From a virus: a DNA stretch of 32,639 nucleotides. This document shows positions 13,262 to 18,548 of this stretch, piece after piece. The stretch lies in IMG/VR virus record IMGVR_UViG_3300035698_025021, positions 1 through 32,639 of that record. The stretch is one strand, 5' to 3'. Each line of letters begins with the position of its first letter. Position 1 is the stretch's first letter. The notes beneath the pieces are model-generated. The model saw only the letters and a program-made list of their open reading frames with translations. It was not told the DNA's origin and ran no database searches. The position numbers and the translations under genes were made by a program.

Positions 13262-13343
13262 CTTGAATATCAGGCAGCCGCTCCCCACCAGTCTCTCTTA
13301 CTTGCCCAAGTACGGAGACATGTTCATCGCGGCTGCCTTTTTT
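13262..13343 (+). ncRNA. Candidate structured small RNA (about 80 nt)
   Basis: The transcript predicted from the promoter at 13227-13255 is short and strongly folded. The outer stem is AGGCAGCCGC (13272-13281) with GCGGCTGCCT (13329-13338), 10 bp. A middle stem is GTCTC (13291-13295) with GAGAC (13315-13319), and an inner stem is TACTT with AAGTA around a GCCC loop (13299-13312). The outer stem is followed at once by six U, so the RNA ends at its own terminator. It lies between the leftward recombination operon and the methylase gene. I recognise no known RNA family. A 61-codon frame also crosses it, but its ATG lies inside the -10 element. Confidence 0.65.
13272..13343 (+). terminator. Intrinsic terminator ending the small RNA
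   Basis: A 10-bp GC-rich stem (13272-13281 with 13329-13338) is followed by T6 at 13338-13343. The long apical part (47 bases, itself folded) is unusual for a simple terminator. Confidence 0.7.
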
Positions 13344-13347
13344 ATTA

Positions 13348-13390
13348 ATAGGTGTCAAGGAACCATTCATGAAACCTACATGACACCTAT
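13348..13390. repeat. 10-bp perfect inverted repeat upstream of the methylase
   Basis: ATAGGTGTCA (13348-13357) is the exact reverse complement of TGACACCTAT (13381-13390), with 23 bases between. It lies after the small-RNA terminator and about 28 bases before the methylase promoter. It could be a hairpin, an operator or the remnant of a REP-like element. There is no T-run, so it is not a terminator. Confidence 0.7.
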
Positions 13391-13417
13391 CCTCCTTTTT
13401 CTATTACTAATCTTGTG

Positions 13418-13426
13418 TGATATTAT
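13418..13426 (+). promoter_or_regulatory. Extended -10 promoter, possibly giving a leaderless methylase mRNA
   Basis: TGA-TATTAT is an extended -10 (TGn plus hexamer) ending seven bases before the methylase ATG at 13433. Transcription would begin at or next to the A of ATG. The -35 region is weak (TTTCTA at 13398-13403). No Shine-Dalgarno sequence precedes the ATG. Confidence 0.45.
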
Positions 13427-13432
13427 TATTAA

Positions 13433-14173
13433 ATGAAATATATGGGTAGTAAAAACAAGATATCTAAAGCCATCCTGCAAATCATGCTTGCGGAGAGGAC
13501 TTTTGATCAATGGTGGGTTGAGCCTTTTGTCGGCGGTGCGAATCTAATTGATAAAGTTCCTGGCCCTCGCATTGGAAACGATAGTCATGTTTATTTAATA
13601 GCAATGCTAAAGGCTGTGCAACGCGGATGGATTCCCCCCGTTGACGTAAGTCGCGATTTTTACTATAAGGTTAAGCAGAAGCCAAACAACTATGCTCCTG
13701 AGCTTGTCGGATTTGTTGGGTTTCTATGTAGTTTTGGTGGGATTTGGCAGCGCAGTTACGCACAAGACCAGAGGTTGAGAAATTATGCAAAAATCGGTGC
13801 CAGATCCTTACTTAAACAAGCTCCTAATATTAAAGGTGTTGTTTTCAAATGCGGGAATTATCTTGATTTAGAAATTCCTAAAAATAGTCTTATTTATTGC
13901 GATCCTCCGTATGCCCGCACCTCCGGATATCCTCAAGGAATTGACCATGAAGAATTTTGGCAATGGTGTAGAAAAAAAGCGGAAGAAGGACATACGTGTT
14001 TTATAAGCGAATATTGTGCCCCAGTTGATTTTAAATGCATCCTTGAAATCCAACATTTTTCAGTTCTCGGAAAAACAAAAAGAAAACCTACAATTGAGAA
14101 GCTGTTTAGCCCCAATATCCACTATCAAAGACAGTTGTCACTTCTTCCTTGTTTTGATTTTTATTATGATTGA
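13433..14173 (+). CDS. dam: D12-class DNA adenine (N6) methyltransferase (246 aa)
   Basis: The start MKYMGSKNKI is typical of the family. EPFVGGAN (30-37) is the AdoMet-binding motif I, and CDPPYA with DPPY at 157-160 is the catalytic motif IV. Length is usual for phage Dam-like enzymes. It would methylate adenine in a short target, probably to protect phage DNA from restriction or to time packaging or replication. Specificity cannot be read from the sequence. No partner endonuclease gene is visible, so it appears to be an orphan methylase. No RBS precedes the start, consistent with the possible leaderless promoter. Confidence 0.9.
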   Translation: MKYMGSKNKISKAILQIMLAERTFDQWWVEPFVGGANLIDKVPGPRIGNDSHVYLIAMLKAVQRGWIPPVDVSRDFYYKVKQKPNNYAPELVGFVGFLCSFGGIWQRSYAQDQRLRNYAKIGARSLLKQAPNIKGVVFKCGNYLDLEIPKNSLIYCDPPYARTSGYPQGIDHEEFWQWCRKKAEEGHTCFISEYCAPVDFKCILEIQHFSVLGKTKRKPTIEKLFSPNIHYQRQLSLLPCFDFYYD

Positions 14174-14217
14174 CATAATGTGGTTATGAAACCGAATTGT
14201 ATCGCCACGTTTTTTAG

Positions 14218-14394
14218 ATGTGTCGATTGCGTAACCAGGTTAATCCGTACATCGTGTTACATAAATATATCCACAGTTTTCAATGGTCTGCGCCTGAATT
14301 GATGAAAGTTTATGGGTTCCAGTTACATAAAGTCTTGCCGAAAAGCTTCACGATTAGTGAATCTGTTGCGGCTTGGCGGCACCTACCAGGTTGA
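14218..14394 (+). CDS. Possible 58-residue protein, unsupported by an RBS
   Basis: The frame reads MCRLRNQVNPYIVLHKY at the start and ESVAAWRHLPG at the end, with a protein-like composition. No Shine-Dalgarno site precedes the ATG and no homologue comes to mind. It could be a remnant of an older gene. Confidence 0.25.
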   Translation: MCRLRNQVNPYIVLHKYIHSFQWSAPELMKVYGFQLHKVLPKSFTISESVAAWRHLPG

Positions 14395-14443
14395 TATTTA
14401 TTTACCTTCCTTGAGAATAGTTGTAGCTTCTTGACTAAGAATT

Positions 14444-14452
14444 TGGTATGAT
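14444..14452 (+). promoter_or_regulatory. Extended -10 promoter before the replication operon
   Basis: TGG-TATGAT gives an extended -10 element; transcription would begin near 14459, about 18 bases before the HTH gene. A TTGACT lies too close (at 14431) to serve as its -35, but could pair with TTAAAT at 14454. Confidence 0.4.
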
Positions 14453-14476
14453 CTTAAATGTTAACTTTAATCAAAA

Positions 14477-14662
14477 ATGGAAAATGGATCTATGGAAAAC
14501 TACGAAAAAAGGTACATCCTATTAAGCGAATATGCGGCGCGCCAGGGCATAACCTACAGTGCTGCACATCTGCGATTTCAAAAAGGGTATATCCCTGTAA
14601 AAAAGATCTTCGGGAAATTACATGTAGATACTGTTAAATTTAATGACATGTTGTTTGATTGA
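14477..14662 (+). CDS. Excisionase/MerR-like HTH protein (up to 61 aa)
   Basis: YILLSEYAARQGITYSAAHL followed by FQKGYIPVKKIFGKLHVD is the short winged-helix pattern of excisionase-like phage DNA-binding proteins: a helix, a turn, the recognition helix, then the wing. Two starts are possible, ATG 14477 (MENGSMENYEK) or ATG 14492 (MENYEK), both with poor RBS. The second has the same first 19 bases as the start of the leftward gene at 6010. No integrase is present, so a regulator or replication role is more likely than excision. Confidence 0.7.
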   Translation: MENGSMENYEKRYILLSEYAARQGITYSAAHLRFQKGYIPVKKIFGKLHVDTVKFNDMLFD

Positions 14663-14674
14663 GGAGGGATGACT

Positions 14675-15481
14675 TTGGCACGAATACGATATCTTAAGCC
14701 TGATTTTTTTACAGATGAAGATTTGGGCGAAATTCCCTTTTCTGAGCGATTAGCTTTTCAGGGACTTTGGTTGCATGCTGACAAAGAAGGTCGGCTAGAG
14801 GATAGACCAAAATTCTTAAAAATCTCAATTTTCCCATATGACGATGATATTAATATGGAAAATATTCTTGATAACTTATGCTATGGCAAAAAAAAATTTA
14901 TTATTAGATATACCGTTTGCGAAAGAAGATATATTCAGATTTTAAATTTTCTGAAGCACCAAAAGCCGCACCATACTGAGAAGAAATCAGCTATACCAGC
15001 ATATGAGGGTGACAACTCAACCCTTAACGGTGAGTTAACCGTTAAGCCACCGTTCATAGACGGTAAATCACCGGCGTTAATGGAAAAGGGAATGGAGATG
15101 GAAAAGGGAATGGAAAAGGGAAGTGTTGTTAAAAATAAATTTTCTGAAAATTCATTGCCAGTGATGTTGGCTTGTTTTTTATTTAAAAAAATTGCAGAGA
15201 GAGATCCTCTCGCAAAACAACCAAATATTCAGGCATGGGCTTCCGTCATTGACAAGCTCATGCGGATTGACAAGAGATCTTTCCCTGAAATTGAAAAGGC
15301 AATCGAGTGGTCGCAACAAGATTCGTTTTGGAAAAATAATATTTTGTCTGCACATAAACTAAGAAAACACTTTCAAACTCTTAGTTTAAAGTCTAAATCC
15401 AGCAATGACGCTATTCAGGACGAATCATGGCGTGCCTTAGCGAACCTAGGAAAGGGGAAAATTATCGATGCTGTCACCTGA
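14675..15481 (+). CDS. Phage replication initiator (lambda O-like / replisome organizer), 268 aa
   Basis: TTG 14675 is preferred over ATG 14669: it gives the family's MARIRYLKPDFF start and puts GAGGAGGG at six-base spacing, whereas the ATG touches the RBS. The N-terminal winged-helix domain (FSERLAFQGLWLHADKEGRL, then KFLKISIFPYDDD) is typical of phage replication initiators. A low-complexity linker (repeated MEKGME) and a helical C-terminal domain (WASVIDKLMRID, then IEKAIEWSQQD) follow. The linker DNA contains phased repeats and a purine-rich tract, as in lambda O, where the origin lies inside the gene. It overlaps the next gene by 14 bases. Confidence 0.8.
   Translation: MARIRYLKPDFFTDEDLGEIPFSERLAFQGLWLHADKEGRLEDRPKFLKISIFPYDDDINMENILDNLCYGKKKFIIRYTVCERRYIQILNFLKHQKPHHTEKKSAIPAYEGDNSTLNGELTVKPPFIDGKSPALMEKGMEMEKGMEKGSVVKNKFSENSLPVMLACFLFKKIAERDPLAKQPNIQAWASVIDKLMRIDKRSFPEIEKAIEWSQQDSFWKNNILSAHKLRKHFQTLSLKSKSSNDAIQDESWRALANLGKGKIIDAVT
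15023..15157 (+). other. Putative replication origin inside the initiator gene
   Basis: Cores ACGGT/ACCGT occur at 15027, 15038, 15049 and 15060, exactly 11 bases apart, with a weaker ACCGG at 15070. The first two form a 9-bp perfect inverted repeat (CTTAACGGT/ACCGTTAAG, 6-base gap). They are followed by a purine-rich tract at 15080-15123 (ATGGAAAAGGGA-type repeats) and an AT-rich stretch to about 15157. The order iterons, asymmetric purine tract, AT-rich DNA, all in the linker of the initiator gene, parallels the lambda origin. Function is inferred from layout. Confidence 0.55.
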
Positions 15482-15881
15482 ACTCTTTCAATCTAAAATT
15501 GCCAGAATAAAGGCAACGTATCCCAATCACTCATCTTGGTCAGCAAAAATCAACGGTGAAATTATGATTTTTGAAATTCTTTACGAACAACTTGAAAATT
15601 GGGAAAACTGGGTGTTTTCCAGGGTTGTGAAGGAATTTCTTGAGACTCGTGAGCATTTTTACGAGGGTGATGCTTTATTTCCGTCGCTCAACCTCATCCG
15701 GGTTGAAAATGAAAAAAACTGGCGAAGGGCGGCACTTCTGCTCAAGGATGGAGTGGTGTTCGATGGTGATCCGCGACTGTATCTTTGCGGCGAGAAGGAT
15801 AACCCGGCGGTTAAAAAAATCAGCGAGATCGGCAATGAGTTTTTGCAATCCGTCAGCAAGAGAAGTGAGGAATTGACATAA
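15468..15881 (+). CDS. Replication-module protein downstream of the initiator (137 aa)
   Basis: ATG 15468 lies inside the end of the initiator gene (14-base overlap), so translation is probably coupled. The protein is helical, with WENWVFSRVVKEFLETREHF and FPSLNLIRVENEKNWRRA. Its position matches that of helicase-loader genes such as lambda P. It is much shorter than P and has no Walker motif, so it could equally be a small adaptor that recruits host helicase. No clear family is recognised. Confidence 0.7.
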   Translation: MLSPELFQSKIARIKATYPNHSSWSAKINGEIMIFEILYEQLENWENWVFSRVVKEFLETREHFYEGDALFPSLNLIRVENEKNWRRAALLLKDGVVFDGDPRLYLCGEKDNPAVKKISEIGNEFLQSVSKRSEELT

Positions 15882-16030
15882 TGGGCCATTGCCAGGCACC
15901 GCAGATGTCGTTTTTTAGAGGCTGGGACCATGCACGCGCGCACATCAATGGGCCGCAGGTGTGTTTCCATGCGCGGGTCGGCTGGGGGCCTGCACGCGGC
16001 GACTACGAGAGAAAAATGAAAGGAGATTAA
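15881..16030 (+). CDS. His/Cys-containing microprotein (49 aa)
   Basis: ATG 15881 shares its A with the stop of the previous gene (TAATG), which suggests coupled translation. The peptide is MGHCQAPQMSFFRGWDHARA followed by a Gly/Arg/His-rich part with one more Cys. Its GC content is clearly higher than its neighbours. The stop is inside the RBS of the next reading frame. The function is unknown. Confidence 0.45.
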   Translation: MGHCQAPQMSFFRGWDHARAHINGPQVCFHARVGWGPARGDYERKMKGD

Positions 16031-16033
16031 ACA

Positions 16034-16072
16034 ATGAAAGAGTTGAGCTGGAACATCAACCATGAAAAATAA
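16034..16072 (+). CDS. Possible 12-residue leader peptide
   Basis: ATG 16034 follows a strong AAAGGAG and reads MKELSWNINHEK. It overlaps the start of the 41-residue gene (16062). It probably serves to load ribosomes for the next gene, which lacks its own RBS. Confidence 0.3.
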   Translation: MKELSWNINHEK

Positions 16073-16187
16073 ACCTGAGCCAGGTGAGTTTTTAGACGCT
16101 ACCGGAACCCAGGAATGGCTACGGAAAAAGTTTTTACCTATTGCAAAAGAGGGCGAAAAGAAAAAAGACGCGGATGGTGATAATTGA
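16062..16187 (+). CDS. Small charged protein (41 aa)
   Basis: The frame from ATG 16062 reads MKNKPEPGEFLDATGTQEWL and ends in a Lys/Asp-rich tail. It lacks an RBS but starts within the leader peptide that has one. It is the last rightward gene before the polarity switch; 16188-16234 shows no clear terminator. Confidence 0.4.
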   Translation: MKNKPEPGEFLDATGTQEWLRKKFLPIAKEGEKKKDADGDN

Positions 16188-16234
16188 GTTAGTATAGTTT
16201 CGCCGCGCGGCCATGTTTGCTATCCTCTTGCTGG

Positions 16235-16537
16235 CTATTCCAAATCCTTTAGGTAACATCGTGCGCTCTCGACTATGGATAGGGGGGGGGGCATACCCAT
16301 GCGCAGTTCTTTCATTACCTCCATTTCCTCAACTTTATTTTTTGTCATGTGGTTTCGGAAAAGAATAAGAGTCCGATATGCGTGCTTTAAGAGGCGGGCA
16401 TCGGCTTTGTTCTTTGCGGTCAATGCCGCAACTTCTCGTTTTAATGACTTCTTGCCCGCGATGAGCTGTTCCTTCTCCCTTGCGATCGTAATAACTTCCT
16501 CAAAAGTGTTAAGTAATATTTTCTTTAATTCATCCAT
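16235..16537 (-). CDS. Coiled-coil protein containing a C10 tract (100 aa)
   Basis: ATG 16537 follows GAGGAG at 10-base spacing; the frame extends upstream without a good start. The protein is almost entirely helical (MDELKKILLNTFEEVITIAR, then KSLKREVAALTAKNKADARL). It contains MTKNK, a motif also seen in the proteins at 6094-6534 and 6531-6893. Near the C-terminus (GMPPPLS) the DNA has ten consecutive C (complement of 16282-16291), so slippage would change the last 20 residues. Confidence 0.65.
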   Translation of the reverse strand: MDELKKILLNTFEEVITIAREKEQLIAGKKSLKREVAALTAKNKADARLLKHAYRTLILFRNHMTKNKVEEMEVMKELRMGMPPPLSIVESARCYLKDLE

Positions 16538-16597
16538 TAAATTTATTCTCCTCTTTTTCCCGTGCAAGATAAATGGGTCGAACATCTCTCTACACGA

Positions 16598-16750
16598 TTA
16601 TCCTATTGCCGCTTCGGTCAACTTCTGTATCTCCCATATCAACTGATGTGCTGCTGCTATGTTCTCTGGTGACACGGCCTCAATCAACGCAGATTCATAT
16701 GCATCTATCAATCCGCGCATCTCCTGCATCGTCATTATCAAACTCTGCAC
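16598..16750 (-). CDS. Helical microprotein (50 aa)
   Basis: GTG 16750 follows AAAAGGGGGTGAT, a strong RBS. The peptide reads MQSLIMTMQEMRGLIDAYES and ends LIWEIQKLTEAAIG, consistent with a single amphipathic helical hairpin. It is too short for most gene callers and has no recognised family. Confidence 0.5.
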   Translation of the reverse strand: MQSLIMTMQEMRGLIDAYESALIEAVSPENIAAAHQLIWEIQKLTEAAIG

Positions 16751-16770
16751 GCAGATCACCCCCTTTTTTT

Positions 16771-16872
16771 TTATTTATCCTTATCCTCAATACATGAGTA
16801 CAACTTGCACGCTTTCGTACAGGTTTCCACGGGCTTCCTACAGTCGTCGTAATTTACGCAATCAGTTTGCAT
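16771..16872 (-). CDS. Cys-rich microprotein (33 aa)
   Basis: ATG 16872 follows GGAGGGCAAAG and overlaps the end of the zinc-ribbon gene by 11 bases. Five cysteines are spaced as DCVNYDDC, TCTKAC and SC, compatible with zinc binding or two disulfides. The function is unknown. Confidence 0.5.
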   Translation of the reverse strand: MQTDCVNYDDCRKPVETCTKACKLYSCIEDKDK

Positions 16873-17068
16873 CTTTGCCCTCCTCTATTCTGCTCCCATT
16901 GTTCGATAAAATAAATTCTTCTAGCTCTTTATTAGACATAAAAATTTCGATATAAACGCAATTTCCACAGTCAACAATATGCATCCACCCGCCATTGTCA
17001 AATATTGGGGTTCTTCCTAATTTTCTGCTTCCACATTTGGGGCAGTCTGGCTTTCTGAAACCACCCAT
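16862..17068 (-). CDS. Zinc-ribbon protein (68 aa)
   Basis: CPKCGSRKLGR near the start and CGNC about 25 residues later form a classical zinc ribbon with beta strands between (WMHIVDCGNCVYIEIF). Such small proteins are frequent in phages and may bind nucleic acid or act as adaptors. ATG 17068 follows AAGGAGGG. It overlaps the Cys-rich microprotein gene. Confidence 0.72.
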   Translation of the reverse strand: MGGFRKPDCPKCGSRKLGRTPIFDNGGWMHIVDCGNCVYIEIFMSNKELEEFILSNNGSRIEEGKDAN

Positions 17069-17071
17069 AGA

Positions 17072-17392
17072 TTAACCCTCCTTAAAAATATCGTAAAGAT
17101 AGTCAGAAGCAAACGCGCCGGCCTCTAATAAGTCAGCCTCTGTTGGCTTTTCTATCACCATGTCACTACCCAACTTATACCCGGGAAACATCTCTTTAAT
17201 CTCCTTCAGGGCATCCCTCACCACCGACGGCGCATAAGTGTGTCGGCCATCTGCATAGCGAATCGCCATCCATATGATGTCGTCGATAATCTTTAGCAGA
17301 TTAACTTCTTTCTCTGTTTCGCATTCCACACGGTATCTATTGTTTCTTAAAACGATTTTTTTTCTGTCAAATATCAAATTCCTTCTTTTCAT
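17072..17392 (-). CDS. Hypothetical protein with AIRYADGR motif (106 aa)
   Basis: The central stretch IIWMAIRYADGRHTYAPSVV is a pattern I know from phage proteins of unassigned function. The N-terminus is basic (MKRRNLIFDRKKIVLRNNRY) and the C-terminal third is acidic and helical. ATG 17392 follows GGAGGGAG. It precedes the zinc-ribbon gene by three bases and belongs to the unit started at 17592-17620. Confidence 0.72.
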   Translation of the reverse strand: MKRRNLIFDRKKIVLRNNRYRVECETEKEVNLLKIIDDIIWMAIRYADGRHTYAPSVVRDALKEIKEMFPGYKLGSDMVIEKPTEADLLEAGAFASDYLYDIFKEG

Positions 17393-17422
17393 AGGACTCC
17401 CTCCTTTTCTTGTTGGCGTCCA

Positions 17423-17536
17423 TTAGTTTATCCAATCCATCCCAAACTCATCCTCACGCGGCCCATTCATCAATCGGCTCATCTCCCTCGCATCATGCTC
17501 CTGTATCGCTGCCCATAGTTTTTCTTCTGTGCTCAT
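17423..17536 (-). CDS. Small acidic protein (37 aa), first gene of its operon
   Basis: ATG 17536 is chosen because AAAAAAGGGGAACAAG precedes it; the frame also runs upstream through the promoter, which cannot be translated from this transcript. The product reads MSTEEKLWAAIQEHDAREMS and ends FGMDWIN. It is the first gene after the cassette promoter at 17592-17620. No family is recognised. Confidence 0.6.
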   Translation of the reverse strand: MSTEEKLWAAIQEHDAREMSRLMNGPREDEFGMDWIN

Positions 17537-17620
17537 CTTGTTCCCCTTTTTTGTTGCTGTTGTTGTTGATGTTGTTCTTGCCCATGTCCAAAGCGTACCG
17601 CATTGTGCGGCACGTGTCAA
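17534..17620 (-). repeat. Promoter/operator/leader cassette, copy 2 (partner 18545-18631)
   Basis: From the -35 to the first gene's ATG, about 87 bases align with 18545-18631 at roughly 80% identity. Shared parts are TTGACA, CCGCA-N3-TGCGG, ATGGGCAAGAACA, a CAACAACAA-rich leader and GGGAACAA before ATG. Confidence 0.85.
17592..17620 (-). promoter_or_regulatory. Leftward promoter with palindromic operator (class B), copy 2
   Basis: Minus strand: TTGACA, 17-base spacer, TACGCT. The spacer holds CCGCA-CAA-TGCGG, a 5-bp perfect inverted repeat (17598-17610), extendable to GTGCCGCA/TGCGGTAC with one mismatch. Binding there would block polymerase. The downstream leader is also shared with the 18603-18631 promoter. 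Confidence 0.8.
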
Positions 17621-17638
17621 GTAAAAAAAATTATTCGC

Positions 17639-17920
17639 TTAATCCATCGTTTCGGCTAGAACTATATCGCCATTGCTGTTTTCGCGACTCCGATACTGCG
17701 ATGTGGCTGTGCAGGTACCCAGAAGGGCCCCTGTCCTGGCAAGGTTTTTTTCTATCGTCCATACCCTTCTACTTAGGGCATGTATTTCATCAGATAGATA
17801 TCGATGCCCACTTTCAAAGGCCTGAAGATCTTTTGCGGATCGATCGAATTCAATCCAGAGAAGCCAGCCGCCCACCGCAGTAAAAAACAACGAAACAATA
17901 ACTGCCACGTCCATGATCAT
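17639..17920 (-). CDS. One-TM protein with coiled coil (93 aa)
   Basis: MIMDVAVIVSLFFTAVGGWL is a hydrophobic N-terminal segment. A charged helix follows (FDRSAKDLQAFESGHRYLSD, then IHALSRRVWTIEKNL), and then a polar tail. The start overlaps the stop of the RHH gene (ATGA). The topology resembles small phage membrane proteins of unknown function. It ends just upstream of the second cassette promoter. Confidence 0.65.
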   Translation of the reverse strand: MIMDVAVIVSLFFTAVGGWLLWIEFDRSAKDLQAFESGHRYLSDEIHALSRRVWTIEKNLARTGALLGTCTATSQYRSRENSNGDIVLAETMD

Positions 17921-18093
17921 GTCTTCAGTCTCCCTCTTTGTGTCATTAACCTTCGCGTCTTATCCGCGATCATCGTTTCTAAATAATTCGTTTGGCTACG
18001 GATGGATAGCTGGACAAGTCGCAAAAAATTTTCTTTTGTTTCTTGACTCACGCGAACATTGATGTGTGCGCATTTTGATTTCGGGGTTTTCAT
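17917..18093 (-). CDS. Ribbon-helix-helix regulator (58 aa)
   Basis: ATG 18093 follows GGAGAAAAACAG and overlaps the upstream stop (ATGA). HINVRVSQETKENFLRLVQL followed by IRSQTNYLETMIADKTRRLM is an Arc-type fold: strand, helix 1, turn, helix 2. It is the only DNA-binding protein in the unit behind the palindromic promoter at 18603-18631, so it is a natural candidate to bind the CCGCA-N3-TGCGG operators. That link is inference. Confidence 0.72.
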   Translation of the reverse strand: MKTPKSKCAHINVRVSQETKENFLRLVQLSIRSQTNYLETMIADKTRRLMTQRGRLKT

Positions 18094-18548
18094 CTGTTTT
18101 TCTCCAACGTGTTTTTAACAGCGATTGTCTCTACACAAACTACGAATTTGATAACGATCCCGTTCAGCTCGTGCCAGGCGGTAGTCGTGCCGTCTGGGTA
18201 TTTGTCGGTTCCGTTGAAAAAATGATTAAAATTAATCTCAGAATTTAGTGTTTTCATCGTTTTCATATTCGTTTCGTAGTCGAGTGTTTCACAAATTTCC
18301 TGATTTTCTTGACAAAAAATTAGGTCTTTTTGTACGTTGACGAGTTCGTTCGTCAAACCGTCGAGAGCGTCTTTTGCGCGCAAAATATCTTCGTCCTCCT
18401 CAATCTCCTCAAAAAAAGTTACGGAGGCTTTTTTTGCGTGGGCCAGTACGTATCTGTAGTGGCTAGATACTGCGGCTGTTACTGTTATTTCGGTGTGATC
18501 AATATCGGTCGGCAGCTCATAATCGTTTACGAATGTTATTTTGCCCAT
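18090..18548 (-). CDS. Hypothetical acidic protein, first gene of the early leftward unit (152 aa)
   Basis: ATG 18548 is chosen by comparison with the duplicated cassette, in which GGGAACAA precedes the start. An in-frame ATG at 18596 (MGKNTTTNNNKKWEQK) would be leaderless, since it is seven bases after the -10 element. The protein is acidic, with FFEEIEEDEDILRAKDALDG and a helical middle; the C-terminus is beta-rich (GIVIKFVVCVETIAV). No family is recognised. It is expressed first from a near-perfect promoter, as expected for an early host-takeover gene. Confidence 0.68.
   Translation of the reverse strand: MGKITFVNDYELPTDIDHTEITVTAAVSSHYRYVLAHAKKASVTFFEEIEEDEDILRAKDALDGLTNELVNVQKDLIFCQENQEICETLDYETNMKTMKTLNSEINFNHFFNGTDKYPDGTTTAWHELNGIVIKFVVCVETIAVKNTLEKNR

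Larger units (their letters stand above)
14174..14476. other. 300-bp interval between methylase and HTH gene
   Basis: It contains one near-match to a DnaA box (ATATCCACA, about 14264-14272), a possible 58-residue frame (14218-14394) and an extended -10 promoter at its end. No terminator or strong repeat is visible. Confidence 0.5.

Noticed and set aside
13179-13436. 85-codon rightward frame crossing the small RNA and ending in ATGA with the methylase start
   Set aside because: Its usable ATGs lie inside the -10 element or inside the hairpin, no RBS is present, and a terminator and an inverted repeat interrupt it. The ATGA overlap with the methylase is noted as the only point in favour.
14477-14662. 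Reading the HTH protein as an excisionase of an integration module
   Set aside because: No integrase or attachment-site candidate is visible. The fold is also used by phage regulators and replication proteins, so lysogeny cannot be claimed from this window.
4124-15064. Link between the ACCGT units of the Gly-X repeats and the ACCGT cores of the putative origin
   Set aside because: The shared element is only five bases and the spacing differs (6 against 11 bases). The codon requirement of the Gly-X frame explains it.
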